Part shown: positions 8,480 to 18,316 of the stretch, one piece after another | How the letters are laid out: every line of letters begins with the position of its first letter | Numbering within the stretch: position 1 is the first letter of the stretch | Assembly (NCBI RefSeq): GCF_900473965.1 | Contig: NZ_UCNJ01000017.1 | Span: forward strand, 1 to 64,000 | Reading direction: 5' to 3' | From: Synechococcus sp. UW179A | GTDB lineage: Bacteria; Cyanobacteriota; Cyanobacteriia; PCC-6307; Cyanobiaceae | Length of the DNA stretch: 64,000 nt | Program-made: the position numbers and the translations under genes | The notes under the pieces: model-generated | Told to the model about the DNA's origin: nothing | The model's input: the letters and a program-made list of their open reading frames with translations, nothing else | The model's database searches: none

Positions 8480-9108
8480 GCACTTGACCTTATCGCAGCT
8501 GTGCTCTGCGTCACTAAGGCGTCCGGTCGGGAGAACCGAATCGGCCCGAACCTGCTGAGCGGCCAATAGCGCAGGATTGCCGTTCCGATCACATCCGCCT
8601 GCGGCAAGGGTCCCCAGAGGTGAGAATCAAGGCTGGCATTGCGGTTGTCACCCATCACCCAGAGATCGTCTTCGGGCACGGTGACCGGAGCCATCTCGTA
8701 GTTGATGGCTTCGTTCAGCCAGGGCTCATTCACGGCTTCACCGTTGCGCCTGAGCTGGCCATCACGCACCTCCAGCTGATCTCCGGGCCTGCCCACCACC
8801 CTCTTGATCAAGGCGGCATCGGGGTCATAGCCGGCCTGCACCAGTGGCTCAGGAACCTTGAACACCACGATGCTGTTCAGGGGCAGTGATTGGTGACGCA
8901 CCCGGTCGAAGCGTGGACTCAGTTTCTCCACCAGGATCCGGTCCTGCAGTTGCAGGGTGGGCAGCATCGATCCAGATGGAATCCAGCGCGGCTCCACCAC
9001 GATCCAGCGCAGCAGCAGTGCCAGCAGCACCCAGATCAGCAAGGAGCGCCAGCTTCCCTGACGTTTCGTGGAGTCGGCGGAAGGGTCGCTCATCAGCAGC
9101 GTCAGCAA
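8476..9108 (-). CDS. lepB: Signal peptidase I
   Basis: This membrane serine protease removes signal peptides from exported and thylakoid-lumen proteins. The 210-residue sequence has one N-terminal membrane segment (residues ~22-38). The catalytic serine lies in SGSMLPTL (Ser47), the general-base lysine in ALIKRVVGRPGD (Lys102), and the family box MGDNRNASLDSHLWG at ~152-166. Length fits single-pass cyanobacterial LepB. Translation may start at 9108 or at the inner ATG at 9093. It runs divergently from menD and is coupled to the downstream DUF760 gene by a 4-base overlap. Confidence 0.95.
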   Translation of the reverse strand: MLTLLMSDPSADSTKRQGSWRSLLIWVLLALLLRWIVVEPRWIPSGSMLPTLQLQDRILVEKLSPRFDRVRHQSLPLNSIVVFKVPEPLVQAGYDPDAALIKRVVGRPGDQLEVRDGQLRRNGEAVNEPWLNEAINYEMAPVTVPEDDLWVMGDNRNASLDSHLWGPLPQADVIGTAILRYWPLSRFGPIRFSRPDALVTQSTAAIRSSA

Positions 9109-9199
9109 TGAGGGTTGGCCTTGAACGAGGATCGCATCAGCCTCGGCATCAGGTCTGAGTCACGCCGCCGACAATCTCGCTGCAGCGATCGGTCTGCTG

Positions 9200-10924
9200 T
9201 TGTGCCTGCAGCGCCAAGGCTTGGAGCGCTTGGTGCTTTGCCCTGGCAGTCGTTCCGCACCACTGGCGCTGGCGGCGGGTGGCCTGGCTGATCGTGGAGT
9301 GCTGACGCTGACCACGGCTATTGATGAGCGCTCAGCTGCCTTTCATGCCCTGGGCATGGCTACAGCATCCGGGCGTGCAGTGGCTGTGATCACAACGTCG
9401 GGCACTGCGGTGGCCAATCTGCTGCCCGCTGCGGTGGAGGCCGACCGCTCAGCTCTGCCCTTGCTGTTGCTCACAGCCGATCGTCCGCAAAGGCTCAAGA
9501 ACTGCGGCGCCAACCAGACGGTCAATCAGGAGGACTTTCTGGCGTCGGTTTGTCGAGCGTTCATGACTGGACCTCTGGATGGTCTGCACCGGCTGTCGCA
9601 GGCCGAGCTGCAATCGCTGGCGAATCAAGCCTGGGACCAAACGCTTCAGCATCCCGGGCCAGTGCATTTCAATCTTCCCTTTGAGGAGCCCCTGCATCCC
9701 AGCCGCGACGACCAGCAGCAGGCCTGGTCTGGTTGGGATTTCGCTGTGAATCAGCAGCGGCAGCTTCGCCGTCCACCGGCCTCCGCTGCTACCAGGCCAA
9801 CCGATGGCTTCGATTGGTCCCGGCCCGGCGTGGTGGTGGCCGGACCCTGGCGAGGCCTTGAAGCAGATAGGCCCGCCTATCAGCAGGCACTCAATGCTTT
9901 CGCTGAGTGCAGTGGCTGGCCTGTGCTGGCGGACCAGTTGGCCGCAATTCCTGCAGATCTGCCCCATTTGATCCGCCACTGGGAGCTGCTGTTGCCGCAG
10001 TCTTTGCCACTTGCTGAGGCAGGCCTTCAGGTGCTGCGGCTGGGTCCACTTCCTGCCAGCCGGCGACTGGAGAGCTGGTTACGCAGCCTTGGTTCGGGTC
10101 AGCTGTTGATCAGCGAAGGCGAACCCCGCTGCCTAGATCCACTGGGGTTGTCGCGGCAGTACAGCAGTGGCCTGACGGCCTGGTGGAACGCCATCAGCAC
10201 TGATGCTTGCTTCAGTCCGTCTGGCTCTCGGGCGCTGCGATGCGCTTGGACACAGGCCGATGCCCAGGTGCAACAGGTTCTGGATCAGCACTTGCCAGCT
10301 GCAGGCGCTGTCAGCGAGCCCGCACTGATGAAGGCCCTGCCTGAACTGTTGCCGCAGGGGCTGCCGCTAATGCTTGCCGCCAGCAGTCCTGTGCGCGACT
10401 GGCAGACCTTCGCAGCTGCCGATCTTGGCTCACGTCGCTGCTTCAGCTTCCGCGGGGCTTCCGGCATCGACGGCACCCTGTCGCTGGCCCTTGGTCTGGC
10501 CCGCGTTCAGGGTCCAACCGTGCTGATCTGCGGTGATCTGGCGCTGCAGCACGACAGCAATGGCTGGCTGCTGGCCAGCGAAGCCTCTCTACCTCTGCTG
10601 GTGCTGCTGATCGATAATGCTGGTGGCGGCATCTTTGCCCAGCTGCCGATTGCTTCCGCTGCCTCCAGCTCGTTGGATCAGCTGTTCGCCATGCCTCAGC
10701 GCCATGATCCTCTGGCTCTGGCAGCGGCCCATGCGGTGCCCGCTCGCCAGCTGACTCGGCTCGAGGACCTGCAGCCAGCTCTGGAGTGGGGACTGGCGCA
10801 GCAGCGCACAGCATTGCTGCGTGTTTGCACTGATCGATCCGCCGATGCCGAACTGCGTGATCAGCTGCGTGAGATCACGGCCGTCGCGCTGCAGCAGTCC
10901 CGGGGCGGTACAACAGAGGCCTGA
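9200..10924 (+). CDS. menD: 2-succinyl-5-enolpyruvyl-6-hydroxy-3-cyclohexene-1-carboxylate synthase (MenD)
   Basis: MenD is a ThDP-dependent enzyme that joins isochorismate and 2-oxoglutarate in phylloquinone synthesis, which supplies photosystem I. The sequence shows [12 protein letters not shown] near the N-terminus, the ThDP glutamate region [24 protein letters not shown], and a C-terminal ThDP/Mg motif [13 protein letters not shown] ... [12 protein letters not shown]. Length 574 from TTG at 9200. In-frame coding with typical MenD N-terminal character ([13 protein letters not shown]) continues upstream to about 9164, but there is no ATG or GTG between the TGA at 9122 and 9200, so the true start may be non-AUG. 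menB follows 14 bases downstream, a pathway operon. Confidence 0.95.
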   Translation: MCLQRQGLERLVLCPGSRSAPLALAAGGLADRGVLTLTTAIDERSAAFHALGMATASGRAVAVITTSGTAVANLLPAAVEADRSALPLLLLTADRPQRLKNCGANQTVNQEDFLASVCRAFMTGPLDGLHRLSQAELQSLANQAWDQTLQHPGPVHFNLPFEEPLHPSRDDQQQAWSGWDFAVNQQRQLRRPPASAATRPTDGFDWSRPGVVVAGPWRGLEADRPAYQQALNAFAECSGWPVLADQLAAIPADLPHLIRHWELLLPQSLPLAEAGLQVLRLGPLPASRRLESWLRSLGSGQLLISEGEPRCLDPLGLSRQYSSGLTAWWNAISTDACFSPSGSRALRCAWTQADAQVQQVLDQHLPAAGAVSEPALMKALPELLPQGLPLMLAASSPVRDWQTFAAADLGSRRCFSFRGASGIDGTLSLALGLARVQGPTVLICGDLALQHDSNGWLLASEASLPLLVLLIDNAGGGIFAQLPIASAASSSLDQLFAMPQRHDPLALAAAHAVPARQLTRLEDLQPALEWGLAQQRTALLRVCTDRSADAELRDQLREITAVALQQSRGGTTEA

Positions 10925-10938
10925 TCGTCGTCGCTGCC

Positions 10939-11814
10939 ATGGCTGAGTCGTTCCCCCGCGCGGTCTTGCCCGGTGATGCAGGGGTGACGTGGCAGCCCTG
11001 GGGCCAATACGAGGATGTGTTGCTCGATCGCTGCGACGCAGGCATCGCCAGGGTCGCCATTAATCGACCGCAGAAACGCAATGCCTTTCGCCCGCGAACC
11101 GTGGCGGAGCTTTGCGATGCCTTCGCGCGCATTCGTGATGACAGCAGCATCGGTGTGGTGTTGTTCACCGGGGTTGGCCCTGCAGACGACGGTGGCTATG
11201 CCTTCTGCGCTGGCGGTGATCAGAGCGTCCGTGGCGATGGTGGCTACCTCGATGAGCAGGGTCTTGCCCGCCTCAATGTTCTTGACCTGCAGCGGATGAT
11301 CCGCAGCCTGCCCAAGGTGGTGATCGCTCTGGTGGCCGGTTATGCGATCGGTGGTGGCCAGGTGCTGCATCTGCTCTGCGACCTCAGCCTGGCGGCGGAT
11401 AATGCCGTGTTCGGCCAAACCGGACCACGGGTTGGCAGCTTTGATGGAGGATTTGGTGCTGGCTATCTGGCCAGAGTGGTGGGCCAGCGCAAGGCAAGGG
11501 AGATCTGGTTTCTCTGTCGTCGTTATGGCGCTGAGCAGGCGCTCGCCATGGGTCTGGTCAATGCCGTTGTTCCTCTGCAGGAGCTTGAGGCCGAAGGAGT
11601 TCGCTGGGCCCAGGAGGTGTTGCAGCACAGCCCCACGGCGATCCGCTGCCTCAAGGCTGCCTTCAATGCTGAAACCGATGGGTTAGCAGGGCTTCAGGAG
11701 CTGGCTGGCCAGGCCACCCATCTCTTCTACCGAACCGAGGAGGGCCAGGAGGGTCGTAACGCCTTCCTTGAGAAGCGAGATCCTGATTTCTCTTCTTCTC
11801 CCTGGCTGCCCTAG
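10939..11814 (+). CDS. menB: 1,4-dihydroxy-2-naphthoyl-CoA synthase
   Basis: MenB is a crotonase-fold enzyme that closes the naphthoquinone ring of phylloquinone. The 291-residue protein has [18 protein letters not shown], the oxyanion-hole segment [51 protein letters not shown] (read in pieces) and the C-terminal [13 protein letters not shown] typical of MenB rather than generic enoyl-CoA hydratases. It lies directly behind menD, so the two probably form one transcript. Confidence 0.96.
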   Translation: MAESFPRAVLPGDAGVTWQPWGQYEDVLLDRCDAGIARVAINRPQKRNAFRPRTVAELCDAFARIRDDSSIGVVLFTGVGPADDGGYAFCAGGDQSVRGDGGYLDEQGLARLNVLDLQRMIRSLPKVVIALVAGYAIGGGQVLHLLCDLSLAADNAVFGQTGPRVGSFDGGFGAGYLARVVGQRKAREIWFLCRRYGAEQALAMGLVNAVVPLQELEAEGVRWAQEVLQHSPTAIRCLKAAFNAETDGLAGLQELAGQATHLFYRTEEGQEGRNAFLEKRDPDFSSSPWLP

Positions 11815-11848
11815 CTAAACAGGGAGAAATCTTCCGCTCTGCGTAGCG

Positions 11849-12535
11849 ATGCCGGTTCGCATTCCCTTCGTTTCAGGCCTTCCGGCTTTGGCCGCAATGC
11901 TGCTGTTGCTGCCAGGTGCGGCGCTGTCTGTTGAGGAAGAGCCCAGCAACGACCCTTTTGCGGCTGACACAGTCGCGGCTGAAACGGCTGCCGCTCCCTC
12001 AGCCAAGCGAGAACCGGATCCCATTCCTCCCCTGGCAGCAGCGGTTTCGGATGCTGAATCCATGCAACGGGTTCCCGATGATCTGCTGCAGCGGCTGGGG
12101 TTGCAGCTGGTGCTGGATCGTCAGCATCGCCAGCTGCTTGTTTTGCACGACGGTGTGCTCACTCGGCGTTTTCCAGCTGCGGTCGGCACCGTGGGCTGGG
12201 AAACACCTGCGGGGCGATTCAGAGTGATGCAGAAGGTCAAGAAACCGGTGTGGACCCATCCTGTGAATGGCAAGAAGCTCGGCCCGGAGGATGAGACCAA
12301 TCCACTCGGTAGCCGCTGGATTGGCTTCTACCGCGACTGCAAAGGCCGTGAAGGTTGGGATGGAGAGCAGTACCTCGACATCGATGGCTGCACGGTGGCT
12401 GGCTTCCACGGCACCCCCTATCGCTGGACGGTGGGTCGCGCTGTGTCCCACGGGTGTGTGCGTCTTTACGAGGAGAACGTGCAGGAGATCTACGAGCTGG
12501 TGCGTGTCGGAACTCCGGTCACCGTGCTGCCCTGA
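11849..12535 (+). CDS. L,D-transpeptidase (YkuD domain), exported
   Basis: The 228-residue protein begins with a hydrophobic export signal (residues ~8-27), followed by an Ala/Glu/Pro-rich linker and a YkuD catalytic domain from ~90. The domain's strand signature VGTVGWETPAGRF is followed by the active-site boxes FHGTPY and SHGCVRLYEENV, the latter with the catalytic cysteine. Enzymes of this family make 3-3 peptidoglycan cross-links or attach proteins to peptidoglycan in the periplasm. It sits 34 bases after menB and 62 bases before glgA on the same strand. Confidence 0.9.
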   Translation: MPVRIPFVSGLPALAAMLLLLPGAALSVEEEPSNDPFAADTVAAETAAAPSAKREPDPIPPLAAAVSDAESMQRVPDDLLQRLGLQLVLDRQHRQLLVLHDGVLTRRFPAAVGTVGWETPAGRFRVMQKVKKPVWTHPVNGKKLGPEDETNPLGSRWIGFYRDCKGREGWDGEQYLDIDGCTVAGFHGTPYRWTVGRAVSHGCVRLYEENVQEIYELVRVGTPVTVLP

Positions 12536-12597
12536 TCGGCCTGATGACAGGGGGGGATTGCGCTTACAGTCGCGCCGCTTAGCCGGATCGATCGTCC

Positions 12598-14142
12598 ATG
12601 CGTGTGCTGTTTGCCGCCGCCGAATGTGCACCCATGGTGAAGGTGGGCGGTATGGGCGATGTGGTCGGCTCCCTGCCTCCGGCTCTGGCTCAGCTCGGCC
12701 ACGACGTGCGCCTGATCATGCCCGGCTACAGCAAGCTCTGGAGCCAGCTCGATATTCCCGCTGATCCGATCTGGCGCGCCCAGACCATGGGTACTGAATT
12801 TGCAGTGTTCGAGACCCGCCATCCCACCAATGGCCTTCCCCTGTACCTGGTGGGCCATCCCGTGTTCGACCCGGAGCGCATCTACGGCGGTGAAGACGAA
12901 GATTGGCGTTTCACTTTCTTCGCCAGTGCGGCGGCGGAATTCTCCTGGAATGTGTGGAAGCCGCAGGTGCTGCATTGCCATGACTGGCACACGGGGATGA
13001 TCCCGGTCTGGATGCATCAGGACCCTGAAATCAGCACGGTCTTCACCATCCACAACCTCAAATACCAGGGGCCTTGGCGTTGGAAGCTGGATCGCATGAC
13101 CTGGTGCCCTTGGTATATGCAAGGTGATAACACCATGGCGGCAGCACTTCTCTATGCGGAGGGTGTCAATGCCGTGTCGCCGACCTACGCGCAGGAGATC
13201 CGCACTTCCGAGTACGGCGAAAAATTGGAGGGGTTGCTGAACTACATCTCCGGCAAGCTGCGAGGCATCCTTAATGGCATCGATCTTGAGGCTTGGAACC
13301 CCGCCACAGACAAGACCCTGCCAGCGAATTACAGCGCTGATGATCTCAGCGGAAAGCTGGTTTGCAAGCGTGTACTGCAGGAGCGGATGGGGCTTGAGGT
13401 GCGCGATGACGCCTTTGTCTTGGGCATGGTGACGCGCCTGGTTGATCAGAAAGGCGTGGATCTGCTCCTTCAGGTTGCCGATCGACTTCTGGCCTACACC
13501 GATACCCAGATCGTTGTGCTCGGAACTGGTGAGCGAGGCCTGGAGTCCGGTCTATGGCAGCTCGCCGCTCGCCATCAAGGAAGGGTTTCGGCGTTCCTCA
13601 CCTACGACGACGCACTCTCCAGGCTCATCTATGCAGGTAGTGATGCCTTCCTGATGTCGAGTCGTTTTGAACCTTGCGGCATCAGTCAGCTCAATGCCAT
13701 GCGCTACGGCAGTGTGCCGGTTGTCCGTAAGGTCGGTGGCCTGGTGGATACCGTGCCGCCGCACGATCCCCGCAATGCTGTGGGGACAGGATTTTGCTTC
13801 GATCGCTTTGAAGCTGTTGACTTCTACACCGCCCTGGTGCGCGCCTGGGAGGCCTACCGCCATCAGGACAGCTGGAGACAGCTCCAGCTGCGAGGCATGC
13901 GTGAGGACTACAGCTGGGCGCGCTCGGCCCAGGAGTACGACCAGATGTACAGGGATGTGTGCGGTCTGAAGGAACCCGGTCCCGATGCGGCGGCTGTCGA
14001 GCGGTTCTCTCAGGGCCAAGATGCTGATCCATCGCGTAACGGAGCAGTTGACCCGCAGTCCGATCAAGCATCGGAACCGGACGGCCGTAGTCGTGTCAGT
14101 CGTAACCCCCTGGCCCGTTTGCTGCGTCAGTCACGCTCTTGA
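12598..14142 (+). CDS. glgA: Glycogen synthase (ADP-glucose, GT5)
   Basis: This enzyme transfers glucose from ADP-glucose to the growing alpha-1,4-glucan. The 514-residue protein starts with [20 protein letters not shown], containing the KxGG nucleotide-sugar motif. It continues with [17 protein letters not shown] and the GT5 C-terminal E-x7-E region [17 protein letters not shown] near residue 357. The last ~45 residues are a polar tail beyond the catalytic fold. Start ATG at 12598 matches the family. Marine picocyanobacteria store glycogen, so it is expected. Confidence 0.97.
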   Translation: MRVLFAAAECAPMVKVGGMGDVVGSLPPALAQLGHDVRLIMPGYSKLWSQLDIPADPIWRAQTMGTEFAVFETRHPTNGLPLYLVGHPVFDPERIYGGEDEDWRFTFFASAAAEFSWNVWKPQVLHCHDWHTGMIPVWMHQDPEISTVFTIHNLKYQGPWRWKLDRMTWCPWYMQGDNTMAAALLYAEGVNAVSPTYAQEIRTSEYGEKLEGLLNYISGKLRGILNGIDLEAWNPATDKTLPANYSADDLSGKLVCKRVLQERMGLEVRDDAFVLGMVTRLVDQKGVDLLLQVADRLLAYTDTQIVVLGTGERGLESGLWQLAARHQGRVSAFLTYDDALSRLIYAGSDAFLMSSRFEPCGISQLNAMRYGSVPVVRKVGGLVDTVPPHDPRNAVGTGFCFDRFEAVDFYTALVRAWEAYRHQDSWRQLQLRGMREDYSWARSAQEYDQMYRDVCGLKEPGPDAAAVERFSQGQDADPSRNGAVDPQSDQASEPDGRSRVSRNPLARLLRQSRS

Positions 14143-14238
14143 AACCTGCTCATCGCTGCCAGAAAAGGCCATGATGGTGATGGGCTTGGTGCGCACTGAC
14201 TTGGCAGCACTGGGTTTCCATGGCCCAACACTTCAGTG

Positions 14239-15018
14239 ATGCAGGATCAGGACGCAAGGGACGATCGTTCGCTTCCGGCTCCTTACCAGAGCCCTTGGGA
14301 AGCCCTGCGTCAGGATCTTCCAGCCGCGGCTGCCGATCTTCGCCTGCGCTTCCAGGAACTCTGGCGCCGTAATCGTGAGGGTGATCTCTCCACTCCTGGA
14401 TTCTGGCCGCAGGATCTGGCCCCTCTGTTCTGGCCAGTGCTGCTGGCCGTTGGGTTACTGGTGCTTTCCCTCGGTGTCGTCCAGCTGCGATCAGCGTTGA
14501 ATGTCGCCGATGTAGATCCCGTTCCGGCTGTCGAACGCATTCGCACAACACCACTGCCTGAAGCCCGCCCGCTGAGGTCAGAGCCTGAAATCTTGCCAGC
14601 TGCTGAAGATCCAACTCAGACTTCTCTGCCAACATCTCCTCAAAAGTTGCCGATGCAGGTTGCATCACCGGCGCCTGAGTCTCTCGTCTTGCCCAAGCCA
14701 GAGCCTCCCATCCTGCAGGTAGATCCTTTGCTGAACCTGCTGGAGCAAGTGGATGCAGATGGCGCTGATCCAACGGGCTTGTTGCTGGCCGCGCGTCCTG
14801 TTCTTGCTGAGAATGCTGCAGTGCTGGTTGTGGATTCAGGTGTTTGGTCTGAACTGCCACAGGCAATCAGGTTTGAGCGCGCTGAAAGCTGGTGGCAGAC
14901 ACTGCAGGATCAGGGGTATGACGCCATCACCCTCGAAGATGTTGATCAGCATCTACTGGCCAGGCCAGCTCGGGTGGGCGGCGGCATGATCATGTTCGAT
15001 TCGTTTCCTTCGCCATGA
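14239..15018 (+). CDS. Cyanobacterial conserved single-pass membrane protein
   Basis: The 259-residue protein has a soluble N-terminus (~55 residues), one transmembrane helix at ~60-82 (PVLLAVGLLVLSLGVVQL), a long Pro/Glu-rich spacer (~90-160) and a compact C-terminal domain. That domain includes LLLAARPVLAENAAVLVVDS and ends in an SWWQTLQDQGYDAITLEDVD-type region. I do not recognise a characterised family. The topology suggests a periplasmic or lumenal C-terminal domain tethered to the membrane. Its stop overlaps the murF start by four bases, so it is translationally coupled to murF and may have a cell-envelope role (inference). ATG at 14239 follows an in-frame GTG at 14236. Confidence 0.75.
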   Translation: MQDQDARDDRSLPAPYQSPWEALRQDLPAAAADLRLRFQELWRRNREGDLSTPGFWPQDLAPLFWPVLLAVGLLVLSLGVVQLRSALNVADVDPVPAVERIRTTPLPEARPLRSEPEILPAAEDPTQTSLPTSPQKLPMQVASPAPESLVLPKPEPPILQVDPLLNLLEQVDADGADPTGLLLAARPVLAENAAVLVVDSGVWSELPQAIRFERAESWWQTLQDQGYDAITLEDVDQHLLARPARVGGGMIMFDSFPSP

Positions 15019-16403
15019 CGCTGCAGCTTGCTCAGCTTGTGCAGCTCTGGGGGCGACCCGAAATGAGTGGAGCAACGTCTGCTCATTTGCAGGTCGAGCT
15101 CGGGCCTGTCTGCACCGACAGTCGCCAGCTACAGCCTGGTGGGTTCTTCATCCCCCTGCGAGGCGACCGTTTTGATGGGCATACGTTTCTGAACCAAGCC
15201 GCGCAGCTGGGAGCGCAGGCCGCTGTTGTGGCCAGTGATTGGAATCATCCACTGCCGCAGGGGCTGCTGCACTGGCGTGTAGAGAACACGCTCTGGGCCT
15301 ATCAGCAGCTGGCCACGCTGCATAGACGTCAGCTGAAGGCTGGCGTTGTGGCCGTTACCGGTTCAGCCGGTAAGACAACTACCCGTGAGCTGATCCGCGT
15401 AGCCCTAGCGCCTCTTGGAGACGTTCAGGCCACGGTCAGCAACAACAACAACGACATTGGCGTGCCGCTCACATTGATGGGTGCACACCAAGGCCACGCT
15501 GCTGTGGTGTTGGAAATGGGCATGCGCGGCCTGGGTGAGATTGAACGTCTTTCCCGTTGTGCCGAACCGCAGATTGCCGTGATCACCAACATCGGCACGG
15601 CTCACATCGGTCGGCTTGGCAGCCGTGCGGCTATCGCCACGGCCAAATGTGAGATCACAGCCGCTTTGGCCCCCCAGGGAGTGGTTGTGATTCCTGCAGG
15701 TGATGCCCTGCTGGAACAGGCCCTGTCGCGCTGCTGGAGTGGTCGCACGCTGCGTGTTGCTCTTGAAGGTGATGTCGCCGCTGACCTCCTGAACCGTGAT
15801 CTTCCTGCTGCGGATCTGACAGGGGTTTATGACCCGCAACAGAGTCTGCTAAGCCTCGAGGGGATGCGCTTCTCCTGTCCACTGGAGGGACGTCACAATG
15901 CCCGCAATCTGCTGCTGGCTTTCGCGGTGGCTAAGGAACTCGCTGTTCCTTTGGCCGATCTTCAGGGTCTCAAGGTGACCGTTCCCGGTGGCCGCAACAG
16001 GCGCCTGAGCATCGGCACACTCAACCTTTTGGATGAGACTTACAACGCTTCGCCGGAAGCTGTTCTCGCCGCTTTGGATCTTCTGGCACAGCAGCCTGGT
16101 CGTCGTTTCGCCGTCCTTGGCACCATGCTGGAGCTCGGCGCCAGCAGCATCGAGCTGCATCAGGCAGTTGTCTCCAGAGCCGTCCAGCTCGGACTAGATG
16201 GCTTGGTGGCGGTGGCGTCCGGCGAGGAGGCTGTTGCTATGCAGCGAGCAGCTTCGCTTCTGGACCGCTTTGCTCTTGTGAAGTCGCCCGAACTGGCTGC
16301 AGTAGCCCTTAACCAATGGTTGCAGCCGGGCGACACACTGTTGCTTAAGGCCAGCCGCGGAGTGGCTCTTGAGCGATTGATTCCGTTGCTCAAGCAACCC
16401 TGA
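15015..16403 (+). CDS. murF: UDP-N-acetylmuramoyl-tripeptide--D-alanyl-D-alanine ligase
   Basis: MurF is the cytoplasmic Mur ligase that adds D-Ala-D-Ala to complete the peptidoglycan precursor. In 462 residues it shows the N-terminal substrate-binding SRQLQPGGFFIPLRGDRFDGH, the ATP P-loop GSAGKTTTREL near 115, the NNNNDIGVPLT segment, EMGMRGLGEI, ITNIGTAHIGRLGS and the C-terminal ETYNASPEAVLAAL. Start ATG overlaps the upstream membrane-protein stop (ATGA). Confidence 0.97.
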   Translation: MTLQLAQLVQLWGRPEMSGATSAHLQVELGPVCTDSRQLQPGGFFIPLRGDRFDGHTFLNQAAQLGAQAAVVASDWNHPLPQGLLHWRVENTLWAYQQLATLHRRQLKAGVVAVTGSAGKTTTRELIRVALAPLGDVQATVSNNNNDIGVPLTLMGAHQGHAAVVLEMGMRGLGEIERLSRCAEPQIAVITNIGTAHIGRLGSRAAIATAKCEITAALAPQGVVVIPAGDALLEQALSRCWSGRTLRVALEGDVAADLLNRDLPAADLTGVYDPQQSLLSLEGMRFSCPLEGRHNARNLLLAFAVAKELAVPLADLQGLKVTVPGGRNRRLSIGTLNLLDETYNASPEAVLAALDLLAQQPGRRFAVLGTMLELGASSIELHQAVVSRAVQLGLDGLVAVASGEEAVAMQRAASLLDRFALVKSPELAAVALNQWLQPGDTLLLKASRGVALERLIPLLKQP

Positions 16404-16413
16404 GGGTTGGGGT

Positions 16414-16608
16414 TTAGGCCGCCATCACTCCTGATTGGCCGTCTTCGCAGCGAATCAGATCGATGGCATGGGGATGGTTTCGGATGTAGGGAACCGCCTC
16501 CATGGCTAGCACTCTGGCCTCAAACGCATCACCGGCGTAGTAGCAGGATTCGATCTGTCGGCTGCTGGCGTCTCGGTATCGCACCGTGTAGCGCTTCTGA
16601 TCGTTCAT
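16414..16608 (-). CDS. Small conserved-type hypothetical protein, 64 aa
   Basis: The protein starts MNDQKRYTVRYRDASSRQIES and ends in IDLIRCEDGQSGVMAA, with an internal AGDAFEARVLAMEAVPYIRNHP helix region. It has no membrane segment or signal peptide and looks like a compact alpha/beta protein with coding-like composition. I do not recognise a family. I chose ATG at 16608 over the longer GTG/ATG frame at 16632 because the first eight residues of that frame look like leader. It is convergent with murF, 10 bases apart. Confidence 0.6.
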   Translation of the reverse strand: MNDQKRYTVRYRDASSRQIESCYYAGDAFEARVLAMEAVPYIRNHPHAIDLIRCEDGQSGVMAA

Positions 16609-16738
16609 GGATCCAGTGATGGATGCACCCAACGTCCCGCATGATCAGCGTCAGGCCATCGGTATTACCTGAAGACAATCAGGGGATTCCTATCAGTTTC
16701 CTTGGTTGATCTGGTCTGCAACAAGTGTTGCTAATCCT

Positions 16739-18316
16739 TCAATCAGCATTTGAGATCATTGTTTTGAGTTGATCGGCTTGTGGCAATTCAATCGGATCCA
16801 TCGTGACCTCATTCCAGCCGTTCTCCTCACGATTGGAGATCAAGGGTGTCAGTCGAATCTCTAGAGGACTGCCCTCGCTGATGTCGACTCGAAGGGCGCT
16901 GTAAGCCCTGCCGCCATTGCAGTCAGCCCAGCTTCTGCCTACATACAGGTCACTGCTGGCGACCCGTCGCTGCTCTCCGTTGCTGTGTGATTCGCTGAGG
17001 TACGGTCCCTGTCCGCGTTGGTCACGAAGGCTGTAGCCGCTGCCTCCGCAGACAGCCCAGTTGGTGAATGAATCGCCGTGACCGGTGTCGTGAGTTCTCA
17101 AAATCTCGAGGCAGTGCGCATGACCGCTGAGCACGAGGTCGACGGTTCGGATATTGCGGCTCTGTTTGCCAAGGGCCGTGTTGACATCATCCAGAACATT
17201 GCGCAGACGTTGTCGGATGCCCAGTGTGTCGGCTTGAGACCATTTGGTTCTCTCCGTTACGTAGGGAGGGTGATGCAGGGTCAGGATCCGGCCGCGTGCA
17301 CTGGGATCCCGATGGGATGCGATCAGTCCGTCGCGCAGCCATGTCAGCTGCTCGCCATCTTCGGCGGCGTGATGGTGAAGTCTTCGCTGCAGATCGAGCC
17401 GTTCCTCCTGCAGGGTCTCGAGATCGTCCATCAATCCATCGCGTTGTTGTTCGTCACGGGTTTGCAGTGACAGTGCCTTGAGGCAGCGATTTTGCTTTTC
17501 GTCAATGGATTTCAGCTGTTGTCGCAGCAGCGCACGGTCGTCATGACCGCTCAATGGAGCGATCAGGGTGTTGGAGTCAAGAGCGAAAACGTCTACACCG
17601 GCATGGCGAAACCGGTAGTAGCGGTTCGGCAATCTGGTGTGATGGCCGGGTTGGTACCGCAGGCAGCGTTGACCATCCCATTCTGCCTTGTAGTGTCGGT
17701 CGAGATAGTCGTCCAATTGGCTGCTGGGCACCTCTGACAGCACATCCATGAAGGCATGGGCAAAGCAGCCTCCCTGATCGGATCCGCGCCATCCGGTGTC
17801 CACGTCGTGAAACCATTGCAGATGGCGACGCAGGGGCAGGGTTAAACCGGCTAGTGCTGAGATGATCGGCGCCAGATCGTAGTAGTCGTGGTTGCCGAGC
17901 ACCGGCAGAAAAGGCTTGTTAAACAGCAGCTTCTGCGGGTTGATGCTCTCCCAGTCTTCGCCGCCGGATAGCCACTCCCGGTAGGGGCGGATGAAATTGT
18001 TGCGGTATTGGGCCGCGGCGCCCACTAGGTAAACCACATCACCTGTATGTAGTAAGAAAGCGGCCTTGTCCTTATGCGGGAGCAGACGTTCAGCGATGTG
18101 ACGTGGAGGGCTGTGGCGTCGATGGCGGCCGGTTCCACTGTCGCCGAGAACTAGAAAGTGAAAGGCGGAGTGCTCCGTGCTGTGCATGCCTGGCTGCTCG
18201 ATCACCAGCCGTGTCTGGTCAATCTTGCGTGCGCTGATCGCTGGATGCTGCCAGCGAACGCGATGCGCCATGCGCATGATCTTGCGCTCGATCGGCGGGT
18301 CGCTGGCGAGATTCAA
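16739..18316 (-). CDS. Calcineurin-like metallophosphoesterase
   Basis: The 525-residue protein carries all five metallophosphoesterase blocks: LGDSGTG, LHTGDVVYLVG, VLGNHDYYD, LTLHHPPYV and LSGHAHCLEI. A binuclear metal centre is therefore expected. Between the third and fourth blocks is a ~150-residue helical insertion rich in charged residues. There is no signal peptide, so it is probably cytoplasmic, and the substrate is unknown. The start is TTG at 18316 overlapping the upstream stop by four bases; ATG at 18277 is the alternative. The overlap implies co-expression with the MGS-like/diacylglycerol kinase gene. Confidence 0.85.
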   Translation of the reverse strand: MNLASDPPIERKIMRMAHRVRWQHPAISARKIDQTRLVIEQPGMHSTEHSAFHFLVLGDSGTGRHRRHSPPRHIAERLLPHKDKAAFLLHTGDVVYLVGAAAQYRNNFIRPYREWLSGGEDWESINPQKLLFNKPFLPVLGNHDYYDLAPIISALAGLTLPLRRHLQWFHDVDTGWRGSDQGGCFAHAFMDVLSEVPSSQLDDYLDRHYKAEWDGQRCLRYQPGHHTRLPNRYYRFRHAGVDVFALDSNTLIAPLSGHDDRALLRQQLKSIDEKQNRCLKALSLQTRDEQQRDGLMDDLETLQEERLDLQRRLHHHAAEDGEQLTWLRDGLIASHRDPSARGRILTLHHPPYVTERTKWSQADTLGIRQRLRNVLDDVNTALGKQSRNIRTVDLVLSGHAHCLEILRTHDTGHGDSFTNWAVCGGSGYSLRDQRGQGPYLSESHSNGEQRRVASSDLYVGRSWADCNGGRAYSALRVDISEGSPLEIRLTPLISNREENGWNEVTMDPIELPQADQLKTMISNAD

